A stretch of 64,000 bases of DNA, taken from Stygiolobus caldivivus. GTDB lineage: Archaea; Thermoproteota; Thermoprotei_A; Sulfolobales; Sulfolobaceae. The first letter of the stretch is position 1, and each line of letters opens with the position of its first letter. Under the pieces are notes generated by a model. It worked only from the letters and a program-made list of their open reading frames with translations. It was not told the origin of the DNA and searched no databases. Positions 47,160 to 56,039 of the stretch are shown here, piece after piece. A program made the translations under genes and the position numbers. The stretch covers positions 496,001 through 560,000 of the forward strand of contig NZ_AP024597.1 of the NCBI RefSeq assembly GCF_019704315.1, written 5' to 3'.

Positions 47160-47783
47160 GAATTCTAATATCCCGTCTCCATTTGGTTTATCAAGGATTA
47201 TATCCGCAATAGCCTTAATCTCAGGTAATGCGTTACCAACAGCGACCTTAATATCAGCTACCTTAAATAGAGACAAATCGTTCTGACTATCGCCTAGAGC
47301 TACTACCTTACCAGAAAAGTTAAGGAGGCTTTTGACAAACATGACACCACTCCCTTTATCAACATTATCAGGTAATATCATAGCGTCATTTCTATTCCAT
47401 TCCACTTTAACACCTTTTACATTTATATTTAAAGGATTAATAACGTTGTTAACATAAACAATCACCTCACCTACACTGTACTGTATACCTGTCCGATCTA
47501 GCTCTTCTAATACTTCTTTTCTTACCTCAGGCCAATTATTCGGTGCGTTAGTAAATACCTTACCTTGATAAATTATTATTGCACCGTTTTCAAGAACCCA
47601 ACCGGTAGGCTTAAGGGCGGGAGCCAACTTGGAGATAAACTTTCTTTCCCTCCCCGTAACTACAAAAAAAGGGTATCTACTTGAAAAATTATTTATGAAT
47701 TCAGCTACTTCCTTTTTTATGACGAAATTGTCTTTTTCATCTGCTAATGTCCTATCGTAATCAGAGGCAAATAGATAACTCAT
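47124..47783 (-). CDS. Archaeal phosphoglycolate/sucrose-phosphatase-like HAD (Cof type)
   Basis: The 219-residue HAD phosphatase has motif I ASDYDRTLAD, VTGR in motif II, and motif IV GDSQNDLSLFK. The cap is the C2b type found in archaeal phosphoglycolate phosphatase and sucrose-6-phosphate phosphatases. It lies 1 nt downstream of the endonuclease IV-like gene and is probably co-transcribed with it. Confidence 0.86.
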   Translation of the reverse strand: MSYLFASDYDRTLADEKDNFVIKKEVAEFINNFSSRYPFFVVTGRERKFISKLAPALKPTGWVLENGAIIIYQGKVFTNAPNNWPEVRKEVLEELDRTGIQYSVGEVIVYVNNVINPLNINVKGVKVEWNRNDAMILPDNVDKGSGVMFVKSLLNFSGKVVALGDSQNDLSLFKVADIKVAVGNALPEIKAIADIILDKPNGDGILEFLKGITSGRMSL

Positions 47784-47784
47784 T

Positions 47785-48618
47785 TTAGGTAAATTTGTAA
47801 CCTAATTCCTCTAATACTTTTTTCATCTTAAGGGCGTCCTTTTCAAGTTCCGGGCTTTCACATATCAACGTGATTGACAAGTCCTCTCTTTTTACTAATT
47901 CTTCAGCTAGAGGTTTAAAGGGAGGTGCATCATTCTCAATTGGTAGGTGCTCATCAACATACTTACCATTCCTAAAGACAAGAGACTCAAAATGAGAGTT
48001 TATATGAGTAAGACCTAATTCTCTTTTAAGCCTATCTATGATTTCTCCGTAGTCAATTCTCCCACCCTGTCTAGCAAAAGTGTGAGCCCAATCGATATAA
48101 GGAATGACTCCTTTGATTTCTTTCGAGATAGAAACCACTTCATCGAGAGTACCGAAAGCCGTATCTTTAGCCATTGTTTCTACGCCAAATTTTACATTTT
48201 TAATTCCCTGAGACCTTGCCTTATCGACAACTTCTCCCAATTCTGATTTAACTTGTTGGTAACATTCCTCAGGGCTTAACTTACCGTAAAAGGCAATATG
48301 GATAGCAATCGCGTCAGCTTTCATCCTCTCAGCCCTATCAGCAGTATCAAAGATCCTAGCCTTAGACGCTTCTACCTTTTCCCGTTCATTAGAACATAAA
48401 TTCACAAAATACGGTGCATGAACAGAAAGTCTAACTCCCAACTCCTCTGCAATTTTCCCTGCTTCTTCCGCCGATTCAGGTTTCATTTTAACTCCTTGAA
48501 CAAACTCCACCTCCATAGCGTTTAGTCCTAATTCCTTAACAGTCCTTATCCCGTCTATTGTATTCCTCTTTTTTGAAGATAGAGGAACCCCTGCAGGCCC
48601 TAAATATATCTTAACCAT
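47785..48618 (-). CDS. Endonuclease IV-like TIM-barrel protein
   Basis: The 277-residue protein is an AP-endonuclease-IV/xylose-isomerase fold. It shows the metal ligands in VHAPYFVNLCS, AIHIAFYG, GVETMAK, IDWAHTFAR, NSHFES and ICESPELEKDA. These match the three-zinc site of Nfo, so base-excision repair of abasic sites is likely. It is divergent from no gene; the oxidase gene at 48666 is upstream on the same strand, 47 nt away. Confidence 0.85.
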   Translation of the reverse strand: MVKIYLGPAGVPLSSKKRNTIDGIRTVKELGLNAMEVEFVQGVKMKPESAEEAGKIAEELGVRLSVHAPYFVNLCSNEREKVEASKARIFDTADRAERMKADAIAIHIAFYGKLSPEECYQQVKSELGEVVDKARSQGIKNVKFGVETMAKDTAFGTLDEVVSISKEIKGVIPYIDWAHTFARQGGRIDYGEIIDRLKRELGLTHINSHFESLVFRNGKYVDEHLPIENDAPPFKPLAEELVKREDLSITLICESPELEKDALKMKKVLEELGYKFT

Positions 48619-48665
48619 AATTGTGCTATACGTAAAAAGGATTTAAAAGAGTAAGACTACTTCGA

Positions 48666-51600
48666 CTAGCTAGTTGCATCCGCAGTCAAGGTAGTCGCCT
48701 TCTCTTTAATCACTCTCTCATTCTCTCTCACTAATAACACTAGAGTCTGCTTTAATACTCCTTCATCAAACTGTTCTGTAGTTAATCCTTTTACTTGGTT
48801 TACTACAACGTCAACTATAGGATCTAGAGGCATAGTCGAAATTATACTACTTATTTCCCTAATTAACGTAGACAAGTAATTTACTATGTCATCATATGAA
48901 GCACCTTGCGATTTCTTATTATCTATAAGTTTCTTTATATAGGTCCTTATCCCATTCCCTGCCTCATTTAACGCTTCAATAACAACATTCTCTATAATTT
49001 TCTTATACTCATCTATCCCACTGCTTGTAAAGGTCACCGTATCAGCAATGATACTTGACTTACTAGACAGACTTTTTATAATTGAAGTCGTGATAGAGTT
49101 CTTAAGGTCTTGCTTTTCTGTATCTGATAATTCTAATTTAACTTTCATTGAAGTTGAAACTACTGGCGTCAGTCCCACTTTCTCTGCTACGAACTCTACT
49201 AGTGTTTTAGAGGGAACTCCATTTTCCTTAAACTTGAGAGCAGCTAGAGGGCACAAGGTTATTAACATGGGATATTTAGCACCTAAGGCCCTGGCCATTT
49301 TATCAGCTCTTTTACCTAAGTTTTTCTCTAGTATTGCACCTGAACATCCTTCTACCTTTTTAACTCTAAAACCTAAATCCGTAAGCCTCTTTACAATCTC
49401 TCCGACGTAAGGGGTAGCAAAACACGCCGCATGTAGATATATCTCTTCTCCATTTCCATCTATTTGTAATGACTTGAGTAATCTCAGCTCTATCGGTGAC
49501 ACCTCAAACCCTACTCTCATACTGTTCATATTGGAATAGTCCTTGTAGGCTTCAGAAAACACCCTATAGTCTTCAGGCGATATAGTTATAACTTCTACTG
49601 CTGTAGATAAAATTGATTTGTTTTTCTCCATTTTCTCGTTTAATTTTTCACCTCCGCTGATATAGTCCATAAATCCGCTATCATAGGTAGTCCCAACTAC
49701 TCTTACTTTAGCACCTAAAAGTTTCAAAAGCCTTAGAACAGTTATCGCTACATTAGGGTTTTCAACTAAGTTCCTTCCAACCCATAATACTATATCGCTT
49801 GAGCTATCGTTTACCGACTTTAACTCAGGGTCTTGAAGTAAAGGAACGTCAACTGGGGGCTCCTCTGGCATCTTCTTAGCTACTATACCGTTTAGCCTGA
49901 CTAATAGTGAAGAAATAGGTATTTTAGCTGGACATACACCATCACATAACCCACATTTATGACAACCTGATAACTCAACTATGGCATCATCTGTTATATC
50001 TACTCCTCCTTTAAGGTGGTAATACGTTATAGCACCTTTAACAAAATCAAACATCCCTTTAGGGGCATAAGGCGTTTGTGGAATTAGCTTGAATTGTGGA
50101 CACACCGTTACGCACATTGCACAGTCTATACACTGCATAGCATAGTCCGTAAATATATCCAAATACCTCTTAACGTATGTAAACCCGTTGACCTCTCCAC
50201 CAGGTGTTATAGCCTTAGCAAAACCTATACCAAACCTAAACCTTAAAGCCTCTTGTTGCTTACCTACTATTTCAAGGACTACCTTACCCCTCTTCTTAGG
50301 GTCTAGGACTTTACCCGGATTGAATATTTCTTCTGGATCCATTTCCTCTTTGTACTTCTTGATTACTTCATATCTATCAATTCCTAATTGTTGGAACGTC
50401 TTACCCATCGCACTGAGCCTATTCTTAGCGTACTTATGTGCAAATATACCTACAGAGAGTAGGGCACCTCCAACTTTTATAAACGAGTCCATCATTAACG
50501 TATTTTTAGCTAAATCGTAAATGATCTTTTTATCTTCATTCTTAAGCGAGACTTCCGTAAAGGCGTTCACCAGCAATACTTCTCTCTTCTCAAGGTCTAT
50601 ATCAAGGTCAAACCCGGCATTAGGTTCCAACTTCCCTAATTCACCTAAAAATCCTTTTAGCTCGTTAACAAGTTCCCCTAATTTAGTATAATGAATAAGG
50701 CCATGCTGGTGTATTAAGAGACCCTTAGACCTTAAAGCTGCAACTACACCGTGATTAAAAGACCACCAGCCCGTCCACTCCCCTTCATAAATTTCAGAAT
50801 TAAACATTTGCGCTATCCTATAGATCTTAGGCTCTACTAGAGTAGACCTAGTAGATGGGTACATAATGATCATGTTCCATTTTCCTCTGCTTAGTTTCGC
50901 GTTAAACCTATCTACTATATTCGTCGATATAGATGGACCTCTAACCTGGACGTGCCAAGCGGGTATTACTTCTCTATAAAATTCTCCTACAGCTTTTATG
51001 GCGTCTTCAAATGAGTTAAAAGCTAATACGATCGCTTCTGTCGGGGCATATTTCCTTAACTTAATCCCGGCTCTTACTATAATCCCAGTTATACCTTCTG
51101 CACCAGAAACTAAAGCTAAATTAGAACCTTCTAACCTGACTATCTCTCCCTTAGGGTTAATCATGTCTACGAAGGAAACGTTATCTGATATAAAGCCGTA
51201 CTCGTAAGAGCCTATACCTAATGCATCGCCCGCTACTCCCCCACCCACGGTCGAATCATATGACGAGGGAAAGGTCCTTAACTGTAAACCTTTAGACTGT
51301 GCAGCCAAGTCAACTAGTTTCCACGTAGCGCCCGGCTCAGATATAGCTTGTGAATTAACTTCGTCTATTTCTACCTTGTCCATCTTAGCAAAGTCTACTA
51401 TAATCCCGCCGTCAACTGGAATAGCATTACCGTATCTGTTTGTAGCCCTACCGTAAGGTATTATAGGGACTTTGTATTTCAAAGCAATTTTTACGAGATC
51501 AACGACGTCTTCAATAGACGTAGGATAGACCACGTAATCTGGAATAAGATTTAATTTTAATCCACCAGACCATACTAGTTGAGGTACAAACCCCATGTCA

Positions 51601-51680
51601 GCTGAATGTGAGAACCTCTCAGTAATACTATCGGAAAAGTTATTCCCAAAACGTGATTCTAATTCTTCCCTTATTCCCAA
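48666..51680 (-). CDS. FAD-linked oxidase fused to Fe-S (GlpC-like) domain
   Basis: This 1004-residue protein resembles D-lactate or glycolate dehydrogenases that feed electrons to the quinone pool. An N-terminal FAD_binding_4 domain (about 35-180, with PYGRATNRYG and GGGVAGDALGIGSYEYG) is followed by the FAD-oxidase C-terminal domain to about 460. Two [4Fe-4S] motifs are at about 517 (CIDCAMCVTVCP) and 571 (CHKCGLCDGVCP). A reduced CCG domain with HAACFATPYVG and EGCSGA follows. About 170 residues at the C-terminus are helical, without known domain. The D-2-hydroxy acid is not identified. Confidence 0.88.
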   Translation of the reverse strand: MGIREELESRFGNNFSDSITERFSHSADMGFVPQLVWSGGLKLNLIPDYVVYPTSIEDVVDLVKIALKYKVPIIPYGRATNRYGNAIPVDGGIIVDFAKMDKVEIDEVNSQAISEPGATWKLVDLAAQSKGLQLRTFPSSYDSTVGGGVAGDALGIGSYEYGFISDNVSFVDMINPKGEIVRLEGSNLALVSGAEGITGIIVRAGIKLRKYAPTEAIVLAFNSFEDAIKAVGEFYREVIPAWHVQVRGPSISTNIVDRFNAKLSRGKWNMIIMYPSTRSTLVEPKIYRIAQMFNSEIYEGEWTGWWSFNHGVVAALRSKGLLIHQHGLIHYTKLGELVNELKGFLGELGKLEPNAGFDLDIDLEKREVLLVNAFTEVSLKNEDKKIIYDLAKNTLMMDSFIKVGGALLSVGIFAHKYAKNRLSAMGKTFQQLGIDRYEVIKKYKEEMDPEEIFNPGKVLDPKKRGKVVLEIVGKQQEALRFRFGIGFAKAITPGGEVNGFTYVKRYLDIFTDYAMQCIDCAMCVTVCPQFKLIPQTPYAPKGMFDFVKGAITYYHLKGGVDITDDAIVELSGCHKCGLCDGVCPAKIPISSLLVRLNGIVAKKMPEEPPVDVPLLQDPELKSVNDSSSDIVLWVGRNLVENPNVAITVLRLLKLLGAKVRVVGTTYDSGFMDYISGGEKLNEKMEKNKSILSTAVEVITISPEDYRVFSEAYKDYSNMNSMRVGFEVSPIELRLLKSLQIDGNGEEIYLHAACFATPYVGEIVKRLTDLGFRVKKVEGCSGAILEKNLGKRADKMARALGAKYPMLITLCPLAALKFKENGVPSKTLVEFVAEKVGLTPVVSTSMKVKLELSDTEKQDLKNSITTSIIKSLSSKSSIIADTVTFTSSGIDEYKKIIENVVIEALNEAGNGIRTYIKKLIDNKKSQGASYDDIVNYLSTLIREISSIISTMPLDPIVDVVVNQVKGLTTEQFDEGVLKQTLVLLVRENERVIKEKATTLTADATS

Positions 51681-51825
51681 CTTAATGACACCTCATTATT
51701 GTAAATAACCTTTACCTATACCCCTTTATAATCTTTTGTAACAATAAATAATATTTTTTATCATTGCAAAACTCTCGTTCCTAATAAATTCTATTAAATT
51801 CACTAACTAATCGCATACAAAAACT

Positions 51826-52464
51826 TTGGAAAAATTAAAATTTAACAAGCAAGTATATGAAGCAGTGAATGCAATCTTACTCACATTATTAATAGTATTT
51901 GGTTTAAGCTTTATATCAAATATAATACCGTTTGCAGGGGCTCCTTACACTATAATTACATCGTATTTCATAATCCATTATCATGCTCCTTTACTCCTAG
52001 CTGGAATATATATATTAGTTTCTGGCATTGGGGCAGCTTTAGCTAAAATTTTAACGTACCTTTTGGGCGTAGGACTAGAAAAACCTCTCAATAAAAATAA
52101 GAATTTACCGATTTTGAAACGGTTTATAAACTCTAAATATTTCTTATTATCATTATTTATCTTAGCAATACTGCCCGGTCTTCCACTAGATGATTATTTA
52201 TACATCGGCGGAGGTCTGGTAAAGACTTCCTTGCTTAGAATGATCAAAATAACTATACCAGCTAAAATAATAAAAAGCAGCATAGAGATACCTTTAGAAA
52301 TACTGGGAATAATTCAGATAAGTTCCATAAGTGGATTAAGCCCACTGGAGTTAACAATAATCTCTTCCGTAGCCTTTGTAATTCTAGGAATAATACTGGT
52401 TAAAATAGATTGGGAAAGGATATACGTAATAATTAAACAAAAATACCCTAAATTCAGTTTATAG
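51826..52464 (+). CDS. VTT/DedA-like membrane protein
   Basis: The 212-residue protein has about five hydrophobic helices, beginning AILLTLLIVFGLSFISNIIPFAG, and a conserved loop LFILAILPGLPLDDYLYIGGGL typical of VTT (SNARE-associated/DedA) proteins, which are proposed lipid or ion transporters. It starts with TTG; there is no nearby ATG. The Nudix gene follows 6 nt after its stop. Confidence 0.78.
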   Translation: MEKLKFNKQVYEAVNAILLTLLIVFGLSFISNIIPFAGAPYTIITSYFIIHYHAPLLLAGIYILVSGIGAALAKILTYLLGVGLEKPLNKNKNLPILKRFINSKYFLLSLFILAILPGLPLDDYLYIGGGLVKTSLLRMIKITIPAKIIKSSIEIPLEILGIIQISSISGLSPLELTIISSVAFVILGIILVKIDWERIYVIIKQKYPKFSL

Positions 52465-52470
52465 TCTCAA

Positions 52471-52995
52471 ATGAAGATCTACTCTTCAAGAAAATTCGAC
52501 GTAGAAATAAACAATTTTACTCTACCTAATGGTAAGACAGTAGAAAAACCTTACGTAAGACATCGTGGCTCGGTAGTAATAGCACCATTTCTAGATAATG
52601 AGACAATAATTATGATAAGGCAATATAGGCCTATAATAGGAAAATGGTTGATAGAATTTCCCGCAGGCACTATAGAAGAAGGCGAACAATTAGAAACTAC
52701 TGCCTCAAGGGAATTAGAAGAAGAAGTAGGATACAAAGCAGGTAAACTTCAGAAAATCTTGTCATTTTATGTCTCTCCAGGTGTAATGACTGAAGTAATG
52801 CACTTATACCTAGCTACTAAATTAGAGAAAACTGCCCAAAAATTGGAGGAGTATGAAGTGATCGAACCATTCGAAATTAAGCTTAATGACGCAATAAGGC
52901 TAGTCGAAGATGGGAAAATAGAAGATGGGAAGACGATCCTCTCTTTACTATTTATTTCAAGAAAATATAGAGATCTCCTATTTCTCCTACAATAA
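52471..52995 (+). CDS. ADP-ribose pyrophosphatase, Nudix family
   Basis: The 174-residue enzyme hydrolyses ADP-ribose to AMP and ribose 5-phosphate. The Nudix box begins GTIEEGEQ and ends SRELEEEVGY near residue 70-90. The preceding MIRQYRPIIGKWLIEFPAG, and the YVSPGVMTEVMHLYLA after it, are the ADPR pyrophosphatase signatures. It is in an operon with the VTT protein. Its 3' end overlaps the convergent heme protein gene by 44 nt. Confidence 0.92.
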   Translation: MKIYSSRKFDVEINNFTLPNGKTVEKPYVRHRGSVVIAPFLDNETIIMIRQYRPIIGKWLIEFPAGTIEEGEQLETTASRELEEEVGYKAGKLQKILSFYVSPGVMTEVMHLYLATKLEKTAQKLEEYEVIEPFEIKLNDAIRLVEDGKIEDGKTILSLLFISRKYRDLLFLLQ

Positions 52996-53629
52996 TGGGC
53001 TCTTCAAAAGCGACCCATTTTCTAGCCTTTACTTCCCTAAGCCTTTCAACTACATTTATCCACTTATCTAACTCGGGTATCTCATAGATTACGACAAATT
53101 CATAATCACCTATACCGAAGGAATAAGTAGTATAAGACCTTATCCCTTTATTATCGGGGTGTGACCTTGCAACGTTTATATGTTCATCCATAACCTCTTT
53201 CCTTTCTTCAAAAGGAAGTAAATACCAGTCTACGGTCTTTTTCATCGGATAAGCGACAAAATACCTTAATGGCTCTTGCTTAATGTACTTTAGGATCTCC
53301 ACAGACGTCTTACCGGTATAAGGAGAAGGTTTGAAATAAGAAAAGAATAATAAACGTTCACTGACAAGCCCAGAAAGAGAGGATAAAACAGAATATCTGA
53401 ACTCGTTCAAATTCGACGTATCGGTATCAGCCACCCAATATATAATATCTCCGTTATCTCTCAGTGAATTGTATCTCTTTATAGAACCTAATTTATTATA
53501 ATGTGACTTTTCCACTTCACCGATTGTCGAGATAAATTGGCCTCTTTGAGCTTTGCTTAATTCCCACCATTTATCAGAAAACTTTAACGATATAACATAC
53601 ATGAAAACGCCTTGTGAAGTAATTGACAT
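52952..53629 (-). CDS. Chlorite-dismutase-family heme protein (HemQ-like)
   Basis: The 225-residue protein belongs to the Cld/HemQ superfamily. It shows the conserved SLKFSDKWWELSKAQRGQF start, the VAYPMKKTVDWYLLPFEERKEVMDEHINVARSHP stretch (res. about 135-170), and the SFGIGDYEFVVIYE strand. Bacterial HemQ decarboxylates coproheme; the Cld catalytic Arg position is not clear here. The family is common in Sulfolobales, where heme is expected to be made by the siroheme-dependent pathway. The ATG at 53602 is a possible shorter start. Confidence 0.88.
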   Translation of the reverse strand: MSITSQGVFMYVISLKFSDKWWELSKAQRGQFISTIGEVEKSHYNKLGSIKRYNSLRDNGDIIYWVADTDTSNLNEFRYSVLSSLSGLVSERLLFFSYFKPSPYTGKTSVEILKYIKQEPLRYFVAYPMKKTVDWYLLPFEERKEVMDEHINVARSHPDNKGIRSYTTYSFGIGDYEFVVIYEIPELDKWINVVERLREVKARKWVAFEEPIIVGEIGDLYIFLK

Positions 53630-53760
53630 AAGTTAATATAATACTAACTCATATTAACGCCTTATTACACGAACTCCATTAATAATGAATAATATTTCCC
53701 TCCCATAATCTTTACAAAACCCTTATCTTAATAACCTTATTTTACACTTACTTAGAGACT

Positions 53761-53828
53761 AAAGGGCAAGACCACGTCCTCCCGTATATCAAGTTTTTCC
53801 GCCCACATTAACGGTCTTGTTACCCTTT
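53761..53828. other. Long-range inverted repeat, candidate structured RNA
   Basis: AAAGGG (53761-53766) pairs with CCCTTT (53823-53828), and AAGACC (53768-53773) with GGTCTT (53813-53818), making a 12-bp stem with an asymmetric internal loop. The 39-nt interior is rich in C and G (CGTCCTCCCG, CCGCCCA). It is the only G+C-rich part of the 53630-53874 gap. It lies 46 nt before the THEP1 start. I see no box C/D or H/ACA layout, so the nature of the RNA is unknown. Confidence 0.5.
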
Positions 53829-53874
53829 GTAGACTCACCGAGAATATAATTATTATAACTGAGATTACCTATTA

Positions 53875-54414
53875 ATGGGTAATAGGCTATTTATAACTGG
53901 TAAACCAGGTGTTGGCAAAACAAAGGTTTTAATGAGACTGGTTAATGAACTCTTAAGGTTAAACGTAAATGTTACAGGTTTCTATTGTCCCGAGATTAGA
54001 AAAGGTGGGATTAGGACTGGTTTTAAGATAATAAGTATACCTTCAGGCAAGGAAGAACTGCTAGCCACAACGGAGAAAAAAAGTAACGTTAAGGTTGGCA
54101 AGTATTTTGTTGTTCTAAATGAAAATTACGTAAAAAACCTTGAAAATGAAATTTTCGCAAAACCTGACGTAATAGCTATCGATGAAATAGGCCCAATGGA
54201 ACTCTCGGTCCCTAGCCTCAAGACCCTAATAGATAAAGTCTTAGAGTCAGACTTCTTTGTAGTAGCAGTCCTACACAGGTCTATTAAATTAGAAGGAAAA
54301 TTAATAGAAATAACAGAAAATAACAGAGATGCTGTTTTCTCCCAACTACTAGACCAAGTTTTAGCTGTTCTGAGAAAAAACAATAGCAGTCTGAATTTAA
54401 GAAAAAACAATTAA
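53875..54414 (+). CDS. THEP1-family NTPase
   Basis: The 179-residue P-loop NTPase has the Walker A TGKPGVGKTK near residue 8 and the Walker B AIDEIGPMEL near 100. THEP1 (COG1618) proteins hydrolyse several NTPs and are common in hyperthermophiles and in vertebrates; the cellular role is not settled. It is followed 23 nt later by the membrane protein gene. Confidence 0.9.
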   Translation: MGNRLFITGKPGVGKTKVLMRLVNELLRLNVNVTGFYCPEIRKGGIRTGFKIISIPSGKEELLATTEKKSNVKVGKYFVVLNENYVKNLENEIFAKPDVIAIDEIGPMELSVPSLKTLIDKVLESDFFVVAVLHRSIKLEGKLIEITENNRDAVFSQLLDQVLAVLRKNNSSLNLRKNN

Positions 54415-54437
54415 AGGCCCAGAGTAACTCAAATGGT

Positions 54438-56039
54438 GTGGATAACAATCTTAGACATAGAATAACCTACATTATACTAACTTCAGTAATATTGTATGTA
54501 CTTATCGTACTAAATTTTAGAACGAGCGTCCTTTCTAATCCTATATCTGCCTCAGTAATATCGATCTCCTTTTTCCTAGTTATAGCCATGATAATAATAG
54601 TAGTAAACCCACATCTCCTAAACCCTTATAGAAAAATAACCATCCTAGATGATTATGTGGCCTTCATATCTAGTATAACTTTTCTACTAGTTAGCGTTAC
54701 CCTGATTAACTCCTTTGGTACCGATGATATGGAATACATCTACGAAGCACTAAATAACCTATTCAGCGGTAAGGATCCTTACTCATTAAACTATTATCCT
54801 AAGGGTGTATGCCCAACTTATACCTTAAACGGAGGGTATGCTGCTCACTTTATATATCCTCCTTTCTCTTTTATAATCTATATACCATTTTATCTACTTC
54901 TAAAGTTTTTGAGTCTACCACCCTATTATTTGAACTTAGAAAATGTAATTTTTGACGTAATTTTATCAATTATAATTTACCTCGAGGGTAGGAAAAAGGA
55001 AGACCCTTTTGCGTTATTACCGGTAATTTTCATCTATATAATGACAGCTGCCTCAGTCCCTCCGTTCTACGGAGTATTCGCTGTAATACCCACGACATTT
55101 TTGGCAATAGCCTACACTAGACGAGATAAAATAGGCGGAGTATCATTAGGTCTAGCTACAATGTTAACACAGCTCTCTTGGCTTGCAGTACCTTTTGTCT
55201 TAATATACAGAATAAAGGATAACAGGGAAAAACCTACACAAACCATTAAAGGATATTTTGTACCCTTTCTAATCACGATCTCAGCGTTATCATTACCTTT
55301 TCTACTTTGGGACCCGCACGCATTTATCTACAACGTTATAACTACAGATTCCTATACAATACCCGTAGGGCAACTAGGTCTTACAGTTATATCCTATTCA
55401 GGTGTTTTCCCCCTAGAGCCTTGGTTTTTCACGTTAAGCTTAGGAATAATATCGTTATTCCTGATTTATATTTATGCAAAACATTTTGAGTTGATTAAAG
55501 AAAGTCTATGGATATTTCCTCTGATAATCAGCTGGTTTTTATGGAGGACATTAACAGAATATTTCTTTATATGGATTCCTTTATTATTCTTATCTTTATA
55601 TAATGTAGATTATAATAAAATCCCGAATATTAGAATAGATATTAAGCGACAGATATTACTCCCACTATTCCTCGTAATAACTTTACTGAGTTCACTAGCA
55701 GTCTATGCTCATATAAATTACGTCCAATCAGACCCGTTGAATATAGAAGGAGTATATCCATTGGGTAAATTACCCTATAATGCGCTTCTAATAAAAGTAT
55801 ATAATACGAAACCATATACGATAAATATAACCTTAGTTAGAGTATCACTCCCTAACAACCTGAACATGGTATGGAACTTCTCAGCAGGAAGCATTCCACC
55901 TAATTCTACGGGGTTAGTATTTGCATACGCCCCAGAACTAAATGAAAGTATCAACAGTACTGTCTTCACAGTCCAAGTATATTACAATTATTATTTCGCA
56001 ACATATACTGTAAATACCTCTTCGCCGAATGTATCATAA
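54438..56039 (+). CDS. Polytopic membrane protein, GT-C-glycosyltransferase-like
   Basis: The 533-residue protein has roughly 11 hydrophobic helices, starting with ITYIILTSVILYVLIVLNF. The first long loop contains GTDDMEYIYEALNNLFSGKDPY, which resembles the catalytic extracytoplasmic loop of GT-C mannosyltransferases acting on lipid-linked sugars. The final 100 residues are outside the last helix and carry several N-x-S/T sequons. It starts with GTG at 54438; an ATG at 54433 is out of frame. A role in S-layer N-glycosylation is inference. It abuts nadE with no spacer. Confidence 0.68.
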   Translation: MDNNLRHRITYIILTSVILYVLIVLNFRTSVLSNPISASVISISFFLVIAMIIIVVNPHLLNPYRKITILDDYVAFISSITFLLVSVTLINSFGTDDMEYIYEALNNLFSGKDPYSLNYYPKGVCPTYTLNGGYAAHFIYPPFSFIIYIPFYLLLKFLSLPPYYLNLENVIFDVILSIIIYLEGRKKEDPFALLPVIFIYIMTAASVPPFYGVFAVIPTTFLAIAYTRRDKIGGVSLGLATMLTQLSWLAVPFVLIYRIKDNREKPTQTIKGYFVPFLITISALSLPFLLWDPHAFIYNVITTDSYTIPVGQLGLTVISYSGVFPLEPWFFTLSLGIISLFLIYIYAKHFELIKESLWIFPLIISWFLWRTLTEYFFIWIPLLFLSLYNVDYNKIPNIRIDIKRQILLPLFLVITLLSSLAVYAHINYVQSDPLNIEGVYPLGKLPYNALLIKVYNTKPYTINITLVRVSLPNNLNMVWNFSAGSIPPNSTGLVFAYAPELNESINSTVFTVQVYYNYYFATYTVNTSSPNVS

